Below, piece by piece: positions 20,504 through 30,826 of a stretch of DNA of 64,000 nucleotides (position 1 is the stretch's first letter; each line of letters begins with the position of its first letter). Under the pieces are notes generated by a model, which worked only from the letters and a program-made list of their open reading frames with translations, was not told where the DNA came from and did not search any database. The DNA lies in contig QCKK01000004.1 in the NCBI GenBank assembly GCA_003215415.1, forward strand, positions 1 to 64,000, read 5' to 3'. The translations under genes were made by a program, and so were the position numbers. This DNA comes from Prochlorococcus sp. AG-409-N21 (GTDB lineage Bacteria > Cyanobacteriota > Cyanobacteriia > PCC-6307 > Cyanobiaceae).

Positions 20504-21150
20504 AGCCAAAAGAAACCTGTAATTAAAGAAAGTCCACCAGTAAAACCAAAAAGCAAAGGCAAAGCTCTTCGCCCAGCATGAACAGTTGCCATTGATATCG
20601 CTAATAAGGCTGCTCCCATTGCAATAACAGATCCAAAAAGATAGGCAGCCATATATGCAAAGGCCCCAACAGGAGGCAATGCTAAGGCAGGTAAAACAGC
20701 CAAGAAATGGCTTGCGCCTGCTAATCCATGAAGGATTCCAAGACTAGTTGCTGCATGTGCATGACCAAAATGTTTTGCATCGCCCCTTAAATGGATATGA
20801 ACATGATCATGAGATGAACCATCTTTATGCTTGTGGCTATGACTATGAATATTCAATCCAAGTGACGTTCTAATTGCTAATCCACCTACAACGATTAAAG
20901 CAAGACCCACACTAAATTCAGCCCAAGATGACATTCTTTCAATCTTCGTAAAATCCTTTAGAAAGATCGCAACCATAGACAAAGCAAGCACGCCAGTGGA
21001 GTGTCCCATTCCCCATGCAAGCCCTTCTTTAAATGCTCCCCGTGGCCGTTTCATAGCACTTGGAGCCATCGCCATAAGGTGATCAACCCCCCCAACGACA
21101 TGTATAGCCCCTGCAGCAAGACCGGTAAAAATGCTAACCAGCATGAACAA
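20476..21150 (-). CDS. Putative nickel transporter (UreJ/HupE/NiCo-like), SodT-like
   Basis: HVVGGVDHLMAMAPSAMKRPRGAFKEGLAWGMGHSTG, His-rich loop HSHSHKHKDGSSHDHVHIH, second LHGLAGASHFLAVLPA motif; next to sodN/sodX. Confidence 0.7.
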   Translation of the reverse strand: MFMLVSIFTGLAAGAIHVVGGVDHLMAMAPSAMKRPRGAFKEGLAWGMGHSTGVLALSMVAIFLKDFTKIERMSSWAEFSVGLALIVVGGLAIRTSLGLNIHSHSHKHKDGSSHDHVHIHLRGDAKHFGHAHAATSLGILHGLAGASHFLAVLPALALPPVGAFAYMAAYLFGSVIAMGAALLAISMATVHAGRRALPLLFGFTGGLSLITGFFWLQKTSGQIF

Positions 21151-21235
21151 GAAATTAACTTTTTAATTCTGCCTGATGACTAGACCCAAAAACAAACATG
21201 CCTTATGCAGAGAGTGAATTTTAAATGCTTGTCAA

Positions 21236-22120
21236 TTAACCACTTAGCAATTGACGAAGGCCGTTTGCAATATCTTCCTGCCGCATCAGAGACTCCCCAA
21301 CTAATGCTCCTTCAGCTCCAGCGTCATTAACCTTATCAAGGTCTTTGCGGTCAAATATTCCAGACTCACTAACAACAAAGATTTTTTGAGTAATAAGTCT
21401 TTCTGAATATTCTTTTAGAAGTCGAACAGAAGTATTTACATCAATTTCAAAAGTAGTTAAATCTCTGTTGTTAATACCAATCAACTTAAACATTTTAAGA
21501 TTCAAAACTCTTTCTAATTCTTTAGAGTCGTGAACTTCAACCAAAACGGAAAGGCCTAGACTAAAAGCAACCTTGCCCAAATATTTTAAGTCCTGATCAG
21601 ATAAGATTGCTGCGATAAGTAATGCAGCATCTGCGCCTGAAGCCCTTGCTTGATACAGTTGATAAGGCATCAAGATAAAATCTTTGCAAAGTATAGGCAA
21701 GTCAACATTTTTTCTTACTTCAACCAATACCTCAAACCCTCCTTTAAAGAATTTTTTGTCAGTCAAAACAGATATACAACTAGCTCCTCCTTCTTCATAG
21801 GCTTTTGCAATAGAAGCAGGATCAAAATCTTCTCGAATAAGACCTTTACTGGGGCTAGCTTTTTTTACTTCTGCAATTACAGCAGGAGAAGTATTAGATC
21901 TTTTAAGAGCACCTAAAAAATCCTTCGTTTTATCTAAATATGAAATTTGTGATATCAATTCTTCCAAAGAGAGACGATTTCGGGAAATCTCTATTTCCTT
22001 GTCTTTTTCCCAAACTATCTTCTCAAGAATATTTCGAGGCTCGCTATCGATATGTGGAATTGCATACTCGAGATTTGCAACTTTTATACTCGGGTTGGGT
22101 GGGCGGCGTCGAATGTGCAT
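21236..22120 (-). CDS. trpC: Indole-3-glycerol phosphate synthase
   Basis: [70 protein letters not shown]. Confidence 0.96.
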   Translation of the reverse strand: MHIRRRPPNPSIKVANLEYAIPHIDSEPRNILEKIVWEKDKEIEISRNRLSLEELISQISYLDKTKDFLGALKRSNTSPAVIAEVKKASPSKGLIREDFDPASIAKAYEEGGASCISVLTDKKFFKGGFEVLVEVRKNVDLPILCKDFILMPYQLYQARASGADAALLIAAILSDQDLKYLGKVAFSLGLSVLVEVHDSKELERVLNLKMFKLIGINNRDLTTFEIDVNTSVRLLKEYSERLITQKIFVVSESGIFDRKDLDKVNDAGAEGALVGESLMRQEDIANGLRQLLSG

Positions 22121-22190
22121 TGATAGTTAAAATAAGTATGAAAAAGAAAATGCTGTCATCATAAATAATTCATAAAAATAACCTAATTAG

Positions 22191-23639
22191 TTAGGACTTT
22201 TTCTTTACTTGTTGGGCTGCTTGTTTATAAGCTACCTCAACAACTTCGCTCAAAGTTGGGTGTGTATGAACTTCACAGGATAACGAAACTACATTCATCC
22301 TTCGTGCAATAGCATTGGCTACTTCTTGTATGAGATCTGCTGCATGGAGCCCATAAATATGTGCTCCTAAAACCTCACCAGTATCTTTACGGAAAAGTAA
22401 CTTCATTAATCCATCACTATTTAGTTCTGCAAGAGCCTTTGAGTTTGCTTTGAAATAACTACGAACTACACCCAAATCAAACTCCTCCTCTGTTGCTAAA
22501 TTTTTCGCATCCAACTCAGTTAGGCCAACAGAACTAATTTCAGGGTGGGTGAATGTAGCGGCTGGAATACTTCGATAATCAATTAACTTTTGATTGCCAA
22601 GGATATTTTCTACTGCAATTGTCCCCTGAGCTGCCGCAGTATGTGCCAGCATCAATTTACCTGTCACATCTCCAACGGCCCAAAGATTTTGAAGTGGCTG
22701 TCCATTGGATATAACACGCATTCTGTCATCTATAGGAATGAAGCCCTTCATCATTTTAACTCCCACAGAATCAAGATTTAATCCTGAACTACATGGAGTT
22801 CTGCCAGTAGCAACAAGTACTGCATCTACCTCCAAGGTATCTACAACCTCACGACTATTCATATCAGCTAAATCAATTTTTACTGGGCAGCCAGCCACTA
22901 CTTTGCTGGCCAATACTCCTGCTCTAGAATCTATATCTCTACCTTCAATCAAATTTCTAGATGCAATTTTTGTAATATCAGGGTCGAAAGTTGGCATCAA
23001 TCGATCTAAAGCCTCAATCATTGTTACTTCACAGCCAAGAGCTGTATAAATATCAGCAAATTCAAGACCTATATAACCACTACCAATAATTGCAATCCAA
23101 CGCGGTAACCATTCAAGATTTACTGCCGCATCACTTGTAAAAACTGTCCTGCCATCTATCTCAATTCCTGGGGGAACGAATGGGTCCGACCCTGTAGCCA
23201 GCATGACATCTTTAGCCGTAATGATTCTGTCTATTCCATTGGATTCTCTTAATCCAACTTTTTGAAAACCTTCAAGTCTCCCCATACCTCTGAGTATTGT
23301 TACGCCAGCACGCTCTAAAGATTTAGTTAAATTGCCGCGGATTGTTTGAACCAAGTTATTTGCATGATCAGCAATCTTTTGCCTTTCAAACCTAACTGGT
23401 GAGGAATGGATTCCAAAGCCTAATAAATGCGAACTATTTGCCAAATCACGGACTTTTCCACTCGCTGCCAACAAAGCTTTGGAAGGCACACAGCCTCTGT
23501 TAACACAAGTGCCTCCCATCTCTCGAGACTCAACTATGGCCACTCTCAAGCCACTTTCAGCAGCATGTTTTGCGGCATCAAAGCCGCCATAACCTGCACC
23601 GATGACTATTAGGTCGAAATCGAAATTTTCTAAGCTCAC
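22191..23639 (-). CDS. lpdA: Dihydrolipoamide dehydrogenase
   Basis: GAGYGGFDAAKHAAESG, GGTCVNRGCVPSKALLAASG, LWAVGDVTGKLMLAH, HTHPTLSEVVEVAYK. Confidence 0.96.
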   Translation of the reverse strand: MSLENFDFDLIVIGAGYGGFDAAKHAAESGLRVAIVESREMGGTCVNRGCVPSKALLAASGKVRDLANSSHLLGFGIHSSPVRFERQKIADHANNLVQTIRGNLTKSLERAGVTILRGMGRLEGFQKVGLRESNGIDRIITAKDVMLATGSDPFVPPGIEIDGRTVFTSDAAVNLEWLPRWIAIIGSGYIGLEFADIYTALGCEVTMIEALDRLMPTFDPDITKIASRNLIEGRDIDSRAGVLASKVVAGCPVKIDLADMNSREVVDTLEVDAVLVATGRTPCSSGLNLDSVGVKMMKGFIPIDDRMRVISNGQPLQNLWAVGDVTGKLMLAHTAAAQGTIAVENILGNQKLIDYRSIPAATFTHPEISSVGLTELDAKNLATEEEFDLGVVRSYFKANSKALAELNSDGLMKLLFRKDTGEVLGAHIYGLHAADLIQEVANAIARRMNVVSLSCEVHTHPTLSEVVEVAYKQAAQQVKKKS

Positions 23640-23651
23640 ACCAATTCACAA

Positions 23652-24497
23652 TCAAGTGGTCATTGTTGCTCGTCGCCGTTCCAAAAGCAGAGGAACTGCA
23701 GCAGATGCCACATTCAAAGACTCAACAGATGAGCTATGTGGCAAAGTCACCGCATGGGTGCAACAAGCCTGAAGGATAGGGTGCAATCCTGACCCTTCAT
23801 TTCCTAACACTAAAACGGTAGGTTTTCTCCAGTCGAGTTCCCAATAAGGAAATACAGAATTCAACGATGTTGAACTAGGGACAATTGAAGCAACTATTTG
23901 TAGTCCTCTACTAGATGCAAATCTAAGTTGCTCAGCTAGTTTTTTCAAAGCATCAAGATCAGTGGCGCCAAAACGATTAAAAGGCAGATGCAATATTGCC
24001 CCTGAAGAAGCTCTTAAAACCTTAGGACTTAAGGGATCTGCTCCTGACGCTAGCCAAACACTATCTATTTCTGCTGCCAAAGCAGTTCTAAGTAATGTCC
24101 CAAGGTTTCCAGGATCTTGCAAACGATCAAGAGCTAAAACAAATTCAGCAGATTTTTTCTCTTGGGGCAGAGCGTTTATCGGAAGGACAGAAGCCACACC
24201 ATCTGGGTGGACCGTAGAAAGTGCTGACTCTAAAACCTCTTGAGTAACAACATGAAGAGAAATCTTATTAGAAATTATCTGCAAAATATCTTGGTTAGCA
24301 GTTATCCATGGTCTTGTCGCAACTATCTCTTTAGGCAAAAAAGAGGTTCTTAATACTTCTTGTAGCAAGTGAGTCCCTTCAAGCAATAGCATCGATTGAT
24401 CTTTTCTTCCCTTAGAGGTAGCAAGAGCCTTTAGCCGCTTAACAAGAGGGTTACGTCTACTTGTAATTAATGGTTGATCTTCAAGTTCAATATTCAT
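23652..24497 (-). CDS. SpoU/TrmH family RNA 2'-O-methyltransferase
   Basis: LALDRLQDPGNLGTLLRTALAAEIDSVWL, LVLGNEGSGLHP, SSSVESLNVASAAVPLLLERRR; start at 24497 preferred over 24545. Confidence 0.9.
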   Translation of the reverse strand: MNIELEDQPLITSRRNPLVKRLKALATSKGRKDQSMLLLEGTHLLQEVLRTSFLPKEIVATRPWITANQDILQIISNKISLHVVTQEVLESALSTVHPDGVASVLPINALPQEKKSAEFVLALDRLQDPGNLGTLLRTALAAEIDSVWLASGADPLSPKVLRASSGAILHLPFNRFGATDLDALKKLAEQLRFASSRGLQIVASIVPSSTSLNSVFPYWELDWRKPTVLVLGNEGSGLHPILQACCTHAVTLPHSSSVESLNVASAAVPLLLERRRATMTT

Positions 24498-24504
24498 TTC
24501 CTCC

Positions 24505-24753
24505 TCAAAATTGGATATGCTTGCGTAACTTAAATGGCTCATCAATAATTAATTTTTCAGATTCAATCTCAAGACCATTTAACAAAGTTACTTCCCCTTC
24601 AACTCCCTCTAAGGAAAGGCTTTCTATCATTTTATTAACAATCTGTTCTTCTACTGCTGCATGATCAATCTGATCGGGAGTTAATCGTTCAATAAATTGA
24701 CCGAGCTTAGATGCGACAAGCTCAGAAGCATTTGAAATTTTCAATAAGATCAT
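24505..24753 (-). CDS. Conserved small hypothetical protein
   Basis: MILLKISNASELVASKLGQFIERLTPDQIDHAAVEEQIVNKMIESLSLEGVEGEVTLLNGLEIESEKL. Confidence 0.6.
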   Translation of the reverse strand: MILLKISNASELVASKLGQFIERLTPDQIDHAAVEEQIVNKMIESLSLEGVEGEVTLLNGLEIESEKLIIDEPFKLRKHIQF

Positions 24754-24792
24754 TTTCCTCCTGGAAAAAATATTGACAGTTCTCAAGATAAT

Positions 24793-24875
24793 GCGGATGG
24801 GGAGACTTGAACTCCCACGACATTGCTGTCACTAGTACCTGAAACTAGCGCGTCTACCAATTCCGCCACATCCGC
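24793..24875 (-). tRNA. tRNA-Leu(CAG)
   Basis: GCGGATG...CATCCGC acceptor, class II long variable arm, loop TTCAGGT, GGTTCAAGTC-like T arm (GTTCAAGTC). Confidence 0.93.
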
Positions 24876-25029
24876 TCAATCAGGTCGACCATTAGTCGGA
24901 CTTGACCATAAGCGATTGGTCAAGCTTTACTTCTATCAAATCATTTCTTTATTGACACTTTTGATGCCGGCCATCTAGACGCAGGTCGGGACTCTTGTCA
25001 AAATGCAAAAAATTTAAAAGTGATAAAGC

Positions 25030-26325
25030 ATGCCAAATGCGGCGGCTGTCTCAAATGAAATTCTTAGGCCGCATCTAGAAATCAATGGTGAATCAAGACT
25101 TTTTGGAAAGCTAAGAGTCAGTGGAGCTAAAAATTCAGCCTTAGTGCTGATGACAGCCGCTTTACTAACTGAAGAAAAGGTAAAACTGCTCAATCTGCCT
25201 CAACTTACGGACATTGAAGGGATGAGCAACATTCTCGTAAATATGGGCGTCAAATCATCCAGAAAGTTAGGGGAAATAGAATTACAAGCTGAAGAAATAA
25301 ATAATTCTGAACCTCCTTATGAGCTCGTACATGAACTAAGGGCAAGTTTTTTTTGCATTGGACCTCTTCTAGGCAGGCTTGGTAAAGCAAAAATCCCACT
25401 ACCAGGTGGTTGCCGGATTGGAGCAAGACCAGTAATTGAACACATCCGGGGATTAAAAGCTTTAGGAGCCGTTGTAAATGTCGAACACGGAGTTGTAAAA
25501 GCTTCTGTTCCAGGCATTAAAAGAAAATTAAAAGGTGCATCTATAGTTTTTGACTGTCCAAGTGTTGGAGCAACAGAGACCGTTCTTATGGCAGCTGTTC
25601 TTGCTGAAGGAACAAGCACTATTGAGAATGCCGCTCAAGAGCCAGAAGTACAAGATTTAGCAAAAATGCTTAATTGTATGGGTGCACGAATTAGAGGGGC
25701 AGGTGGTCCAACAATCACTGTGGAAGGTGTCGAAAGCCTTCACGGCTGTGAATATGAAGTCATACCCGATCGCATAGAAGCTGGCACATTGCTCATCGCA
25801 GCAGCAATTACCCGCTCCCCATTACAAATTTTTCCAGTCATACCTAAACATCTAAGAGCCGTCCTTCAGAAACTCACAGACTGTGGATGCAAAATCAAAG
25901 TTGATCAAGAAACCGTTTTCATCCATCCTGAAGAAATCATTGGAGTTGATATAACCACCCAGCCTTTTCCAGGTTTTCCCACAGACTTGCAAGCGCCTTT
26001 CATGGCCTTGCTATCAACTGCAAAAGGAACAAGTGTGGTAACCGAAAAAATATATGAAAACAGACTCCAACATGTATCTGAATTACAAAGGATGGGTGCC
26101 TCTATTCGAGTTCAAGGGAATACTGCAGTAATTGAAGGAGTTCCTCAATTAAGTGCCGCTCGCATTGTTGCTAGTGACCTTAGGTCTGCTGCTGCAATGG
26201 TTCTTGCCAGTCTTGCTGCAAAAGGGACAAGCCGTTTAGAAGGACTAGATCATTTAGATAGAGGCTACGAAAATCTTGAAAAGAAATTGAATTTTGCTGG
26301 TGCCAATATCAAAAGAAATGATTAG
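25030..26325 (+). CDS. murA: UDP-N-acetylglucosamine 1-carboxyvinyltransferase
   Basis: VSGAKNSALVLMTAALLTEEKV, GCRIGARPVIEHI, PDRIEAGTLLIAAAIT, FPTDLQAPFMALL. Confidence 0.96.
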   Translation: MPNAAAVSNEILRPHLEINGESRLFGKLRVSGAKNSALVLMTAALLTEEKVKLLNLPQLTDIEGMSNILVNMGVKSSRKLGEIELQAEEINNSEPPYELVHELRASFFCIGPLLGRLGKAKIPLPGGCRIGARPVIEHIRGLKALGAVVNVEHGVVKASVPGIKRKLKGASIVFDCPSVGATETVLMAAVLAEGTSTIENAAQEPEVQDLAKMLNCMGARIRGAGGPTITVEGVESLHGCEYEVIPDRIEAGTLLIAAAITRSPLQIFPVIPKHLRAVLQKLTDCGCKIKVDQETVFIHPEEIIGVDITTQPFPGFPTDLQAPFMALLSTAKGTSVVTEKIYENRLQHVSELQRMGASIRVQGNTAVIEGVPQLSAARIVASDLRSAAAMVLASLAAKGTSRLEGLDHLDRGYENLEKKLNFAGANIKRND

Positions 26326-26355
26326 AGAACCTCTTTTCACATAAACTTAGAAAGC

Positions 26356-26437
26356 GGGAGCGTGCCGGAATTGGTAGACGGACTCGACTCAAAATCGAGC
26401 GCCTTAGGGCATGTGGGTTCAAGTCCCACCGCTCCCA
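26356..26437 (+). tRNA. tRNA-Leu(CAA)
   Basis: GGGAGCG/CGCTCCC acceptor, loop CTCAAAA, long variable arm, GGTTCAAGTCC. Confidence 0.93.
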
Positions 26438-26445
26438 CTGCTGTA

Positions 26446-27630
26446 ATGGGAACTTATTCGCGCTTCCCCTTAACAATTGTTCGAGGTAGGGGATGTTGGG
26501 TTTGGGACGAAAAAGGACGGCGCTATCTAGATTCAGTAGCAGGAATAGCCACTTGCTCTTTAGGTCATAGCAACGTCGCTCTAAATCGCGCTCTAAGTAG
26601 ACAATTAAGAAAAATTCAACATGTTTCTAATCTTTATCAAATCGAAGAGCAAGAAACACTCGCAAATTGGTTAGTAAGCAATAGTTGTGCCGACAAAGTT
26701 TTCTTTTGTAATAGCGGCGCAGAAGCAAATGAAGCTGCGATTAAGCTTGCCCGTAAATATGGACACAAAGTAAGAAATATTGACAGTCCAGTAATACTTA
26801 GCGCCAAAAATAGTTTTCATGGAAGAACTCTTGCTGCAATTAGTGCTACCGGCCAACCTAAATATCATAATGGGTTCGAACCTGTTGTTCAGGGTTTCGA
26901 GTTCTTTTCATATAACGATATAAATTCGATTAAGAAAATTTTATTTGAATTAGAAAGAAAACATCGATGTGTTACAGCAATAATCATTGAACCCCTACAA
27001 GGTGAAGGAGGCGTTAGGCCAGGAGATATAGGCTTTTTCAAAGAACTAAGAAAAATATGTGATGAGTATCAGATACTTCTTATATTTGACGAAGTACAAG
27101 TAGGTATAGGTCGGAGTGGGGAATGGTGGGGCTACCAGCAACTAGGAATTGAGCCAGATGTATTTACAGTCGCAAAGGGTTTAGGTGGTGGGCATGCAAT
27201 TGGTGCTTTGTTAGCCAAGAATGATGCAGACATTTTTGAACCTGGTGACCATGCAAGCACCTTCGGCGGAAATCCATTTGCTTGCAAAGCAGCTCTAACA
27301 GTTTGCAGTGAAATAGAAAGAAAAGATTTATTGAAAAATGTAAAAGAGAGAGGCAATGAATTATCCTATGGTCTTAATAAATTAAAGAGAAATTTTCCTA
27401 AATTAATAGCTGAAGTAAGGGGCTGGGGGCTAATTCAAGGACTTGTTTTAGATGAGAAAGCCGAAATTAATTCTTTAATGGTTTCGAAAGCAGCGATCAA
27501 AAATCAATTATTATTAGCAGGAGCCGGTGAAAAAGTTTTACGCATAGTTCCACCTCTTATTATAAACAGTAAAGAAGTTAACGAAATAATTATGAGGCTT
27601 GAATTATCAATTCTTGATTTAAATACATGA
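26446..27630 (+). CDS. argD: Acetylornithine aminotransferase
   Basis: DSVAGIATCSLGHSN, FFCNSGAEANEAAIKLARKYG, FHGRTLAAISATGQPKY, FDEVQVGIGRSG, VAKGLGGGHAIGA; track ORF from 26362 is inside the tRNA. Confidence 0.93.
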   Translation: MGTYSRFPLTIVRGRGCWVWDEKGRRYLDSVAGIATCSLGHSNVALNRALSRQLRKIQHVSNLYQIEEQETLANWLVSNSCADKVFFCNSGAEANEAAIKLARKYGHKVRNIDSPVILSAKNSFHGRTLAAISATGQPKYHNGFEPVVQGFEFFSYNDINSIKKILFELERKHRCVTAIIIEPLQGEGGVRPGDIGFFKELRKICDEYQILLIFDEVQVGIGRSGEWWGYQQLGIEPDVFTVAKGLGGGHAIGALLAKNDADIFEPGDHASTFGGNPFACKAALTVCSEIERKDLLKNVKERGNELSYGLNKLKRNFPKLIAEVRGWGLIQGLVLDEKAEINSLMVSKAAIKNQLLLAGAGEKVLRIVPPLIINSKEVNEIIMRLELSILDLNT

Positions 27631-28859
27631 AAAGCAAAATAAATGATTTAAGTATAGATGATCTAATCCCAAGTTTTAAGACGAGTGGCATGAATCTAGG
27701 TCTTGAAAGAATTTCAAATGCCTTAAATGCTATAGGAAATCCATGCAGGAATATACCCGCGATTCAAGTTGCTGGAACAAATGGCAAAGGTTCTATAACA
27801 AGCTTTATAGAAAGTTTGTCAATAGAAAAAGGTATAAAGGTAGGGGTTTCTACCTCTCCGCATTTGACCAGCTGGTGTGAAAGAATAAGAGTAAATGGGA
27901 AGGCCATCTCAGAGCCTGACATCAAGGAAAGAATTATAAAGCTAAAGTCATTTATAGAAGTACAAAAATTAACGCCATTTGAACTAATTATTACAACAGC
28001 ATTTGATTATTTCGAAGAACTTAAAGTTGACCTGCTCATCTTAGAAGTTGGTTTAGGGGGCAGATTAGATGCTACAACAATTCACCCACTTAGACCTATC
28101 GTTGCAATGGCAACTATTGGATTAGATCATTGCGAGTATCTTGGTAATGACTTAAATAAAATCGCGAAAGAAAAGGCGGCAGTAATAACACAAAGAGCAA
28201 CTGTTATAAGTGCAAAGCAAGCACCTGTAGTAGAGAAAGTCTTAAAAGAAAGAGCCTCTCAAAAAGAAGCAAAGATTAAATGGGTTGAGCCAATTCCAAA
28301 AGACTGGAAATTAGGTTTACCTGGAAACTTTCAAAGAAAAAATGCAGCAGTAGCAAAAGGAGCAGCCGAAGCATTAGCTGATTTGGGATGGGAAATTAAT
28401 GAATCAAGTCTTCGTCAAGGGATGGCAGATGCCTCATGGCCTGGAAGACTTGAGAAGGCCAAATGGCAAGGCCTTCCAATCCTTATCGACTGTGCACACA
28501 ACCCGCCTGCTGCTGAAGAATTATCCAAAGAAAGACTTATTTGGCCAAAACAAGCCAATGGAATCAATTGGGTCCTAGGAATTCAGGCTCACAAAGCCGC
28601 ACCTCAAATGCTTAAGAGTTTGATCCATCCCTCTGACATCGTATGGATAGTTCCTGTTCCTGGTAAAACCAGCTGGACATCATCGAAGATAGCCCAAGCT
28701 TTGCCTGATATTGCATCTCAAATAAGACAAGCCAATTCTGTAAAACATGCATTCACGCTTCTCTCAATGAAAAAAGAATGGCCAATCCCACCTCCTGTTG
28801 TTGCAGGTTCTATTTTTTTAATCGGAGATCTTCTCTCAAAACAGATAATCTCTAATTGA
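27627..28859 (+). CDS. folC: Folylpolyglutamate/dihydrofolate synthase
   Basis: IQVAGTNGKGSITSFIESL, VSTSPHLTSWCERIRVNG, LEVGLGGRLDATT, DCAHNPPAAEEL. Confidence 0.93.
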   Translation: MKSKINDLSIDDLIPSFKTSGMNLGLERISNALNAIGNPCRNIPAIQVAGTNGKGSITSFIESLSIEKGIKVGVSTSPHLTSWCERIRVNGKAISEPDIKERIIKLKSFIEVQKLTPFELIITTAFDYFEELKVDLLILEVGLGGRLDATTIHPLRPIVAMATIGLDHCEYLGNDLNKIAKEKAAVITQRATVISAKQAPVVEKVLKERASQKEAKIKWVEPIPKDWKLGLPGNFQRKNAAVAKGAAEALADLGWEINESSLRQGMADASWPGRLEKAKWQGLPILIDCAHNPPAAEELSKERLIWPKQANGINWVLGIQAHKAAPQMLKSLIHPSDIVWIVPVPGKTSWTSSKIAQALPDIASQIRQANSVKHAFTLLSMKKEWPIPPPVVAGSIFLIGDLLSKQIISN

Positions 28860-28884
28860 TGAACAATTTTCAAACAACCTACCA

Positions 28885-29448
28885 ATGAAAAAATATTCAC
28901 TCACAACTCAAAACCTTCTCTCTATTTTTGGGTTGGTTTTATTTCTATTCTTTGCTTCCCCTGTTCTGTCTCTAGACAGTGGAGAAAGTCTTTCGGAGGA
29001 AAGAGCACAACAGCAACAACGTTTTCTTCAAAAAGCTCCTGCAGAAGTGCCTAACTATGTACTGACAAATGTCACGGGAAGAAATTTTCACGGGGAAGAT
29101 TTGTCAAAATCTTCTTTTGCCGGTGCAATTGCTCGAGAAGCCGACTTTAGTGATGCAGACTTACATGGAACTACTCTTACCAGGGCAGATTTCTTAGGAG
29201 CAAATCTTCAAGGAGTCGACTTAACAGACACATTGGCAGATAGAGCAAATTTCCAAAAAACAAATTTAAGAAATGCTGTTTTGACTAATATGATTGCAAT
29301 GGGGAGTAGCTTTGCAGGAGCTGATATTGAAGGAGCAGATTTCAGCTTTGCAGTATTAGATGGAGATGACCAAAAAAGGCTCTGTGAAGAAGCTGATGGA
29401 ATTAATCCAACAACCGGAATAGCCACAAGAGACAGTTTGGAATGCTGA
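28885..29448 (+). CDS. Exported pentapeptide-repeat protein
   Basis: Signal peptide and A(D/N)LXX repeats (ADFSDADLHGTTLTRADFLGANLQGVDLTDTLADRANFQKTNLRNAVL). Confidence 0.9.
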   Translation: MKKYSLTTQNLLSIFGLVLFLFFASPVLSLDSGESLSEERAQQQQRFLQKAPAEVPNYVLTNVTGRNFHGEDLSKSSFAGAIAREADFSDADLHGTTLTRADFLGANLQGVDLTDTLADRANFQKTNLRNAVLTNMIAMGSSFAGADIEGADFSFAVLDGDDQKRLCEEADGINPTTGIATRDSLEC

Positions 29449-29460
29449 GGACTTAATTCA

Positions 29461-30816
29461 TTAATCCCTAAGTTGCTTATCCCAACCTTTTAGTTTCCCT
29501 GGATTAAGCAAGCCACTTGGATCGTAAGAGGACTTTGCCTGTACTTGATCTCCATCAATAATTCCAAGCCCTCCATCCTCAACTGAGATTACATGTGGAT
29601 TAAAAATTACCGCGCCAAGAGTACGGCAATGATTAATTACTTCATCAAGCAATTCTCTCCCTCGCCAACGCAAAATCGGGAGTGCGGCCAAACGCTGAGC
29701 ACCTTGATGTCTAACAGCTTCTAAATGCCAAAAAAGATCATTACCCCAACGACTTTTTAATTCATTAATTGCATCTATTTCTGTTATTGGTAAAAGCATC
29801 TGTAGATAAGTCAAATTTGAATCTACTGAACGCATATGAAGCGTAGTATGATTCCAACTAAATTCTCTCAGACCAATTCCCTTTTTATTCTTTTCAGGAC
29901 CTAAAAAAGTAAATTTAGCATCAACATTATTAGCTAAATACTTAAGAGTATCAATTCCATCTGGTCCTACTAAAATTAGAAGTCGATGCTTCCCTGATTG
30001 ATAATCTTCTAATGCATAAAGATGCTTGACAATATCTTTTTCTAACAAACAACAAAGGTTTAGATCAATTGCTGAGGAGGAACAGTTTTTCAAAAGTTGA
30101 ACAGCTTGGGGCCAATCTTCACAATCAATTATTACTTCCTGCCAATCAACCAAAGGAGCGGTTGCAAGAGCTAAAGAAGTAATAATCCCATTAGTTCCAT
30201 AAGCATGATTTAAAGGAACTGAATTTCTAACATCAAGTTTCAACTTTCTAGGGGGATCTTCAATAGTAAAGATCTCTAATCCCAAAAGATGTCCTGGATC
30301 TCTCAAAAAACCCCAACGGACCGAACCAATTCCACCTGAGCCACCAGCAACAAACCCTCCCACAGAAGCACTTCGCCAGGTACTAGGAACTAATCGCAAT
30401 TGCCTGCCATATTTAGCTAATTGTCTATCAAGGTCCTTCAGCAAACAGCCTGCTTCTACTGTTACGACTCCAGTTTGTTGATCAAACTTCTTAACCTTAT
30501 TTAGCTCTCCCATTAACATCACTACTCCCCCAAGAAGAGGAACACACTGTCCATAATTACCAGTACCTGAACCTCTCAATGTCAAGGGAATATCATACCT
30601 CTTACAAACTGCAGCGACTTTGGCAGCAGCTTTTGCTTCATAAGGACGTACTACTAAATCAGCAAAACAGCCATCTAGTTTTGTTTTTAAAATAGGTGAA
30701 TAATCAAAAAAATCTCTTGAATATTTTTCAATATCTACTTTTGAATTAAGCACCTCCAAATCTTGCAAAGTATTGAATTCAGATATGCAAAGATCGATTC
30801 TTTCGGGTTGATTCAT
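29461..30816 (-). CDS. FAD-binding (GlcD-like / PCMH domain) oxidoreductase
   Basis: PLTLRGSGTGNYGQCVPLLGGVVMLMGELNKV, VTVEAGCLLKDLDRQLAKYGRQLRLVPSTWRSASVGGFVAGGSGGIGSVRWG; start at 30816 preferred. Confidence 0.85.
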   Translation of the reverse strand: MNQPERIDLCISEFNTLQDLEVLNSKVDIEKYSRDFFDYSPILKTKLDGCFADLVVRPYEAKAAAKVAAVCKRYDIPLTLRGSGTGNYGQCVPLLGGVVMLMGELNKVKKFDQQTGVVTVEAGCLLKDLDRQLAKYGRQLRLVPSTWRSASVGGFVAGGSGGIGSVRWGFLRDPGHLLGLEIFTIEDPPRKLKLDVRNSVPLNHAYGTNGIITSLALATAPLVDWQEVIIDCEDWPQAVQLLKNCSSSAIDLNLCCLLEKDIVKHLYALEDYQSGKHRLLILVGPDGIDTLKYLANNVDAKFTFLGPEKNKKGIGLREFSWNHTTLHMRSVDSNLTYLQMLLPITEIDAINELKSRWGNDLFWHLEAVRHQGAQRLAALPILRWRGRELLDEVINHCRTLGAVIFNPHVISVEDGGLGIIDGDQVQAKSSYDPSGLLNPGKLKGWDKQLRD

Positions 30817-30826
30817 TATTAGAAAC

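Noticed and set aside
26362-26445. N-terminal extension MPELVDGLDSKSSALGHVGSSPTAPTAV of argD
   Set aside because: It is translated tRNA-Leu(CAA); the real argD start is ATG at 26446.
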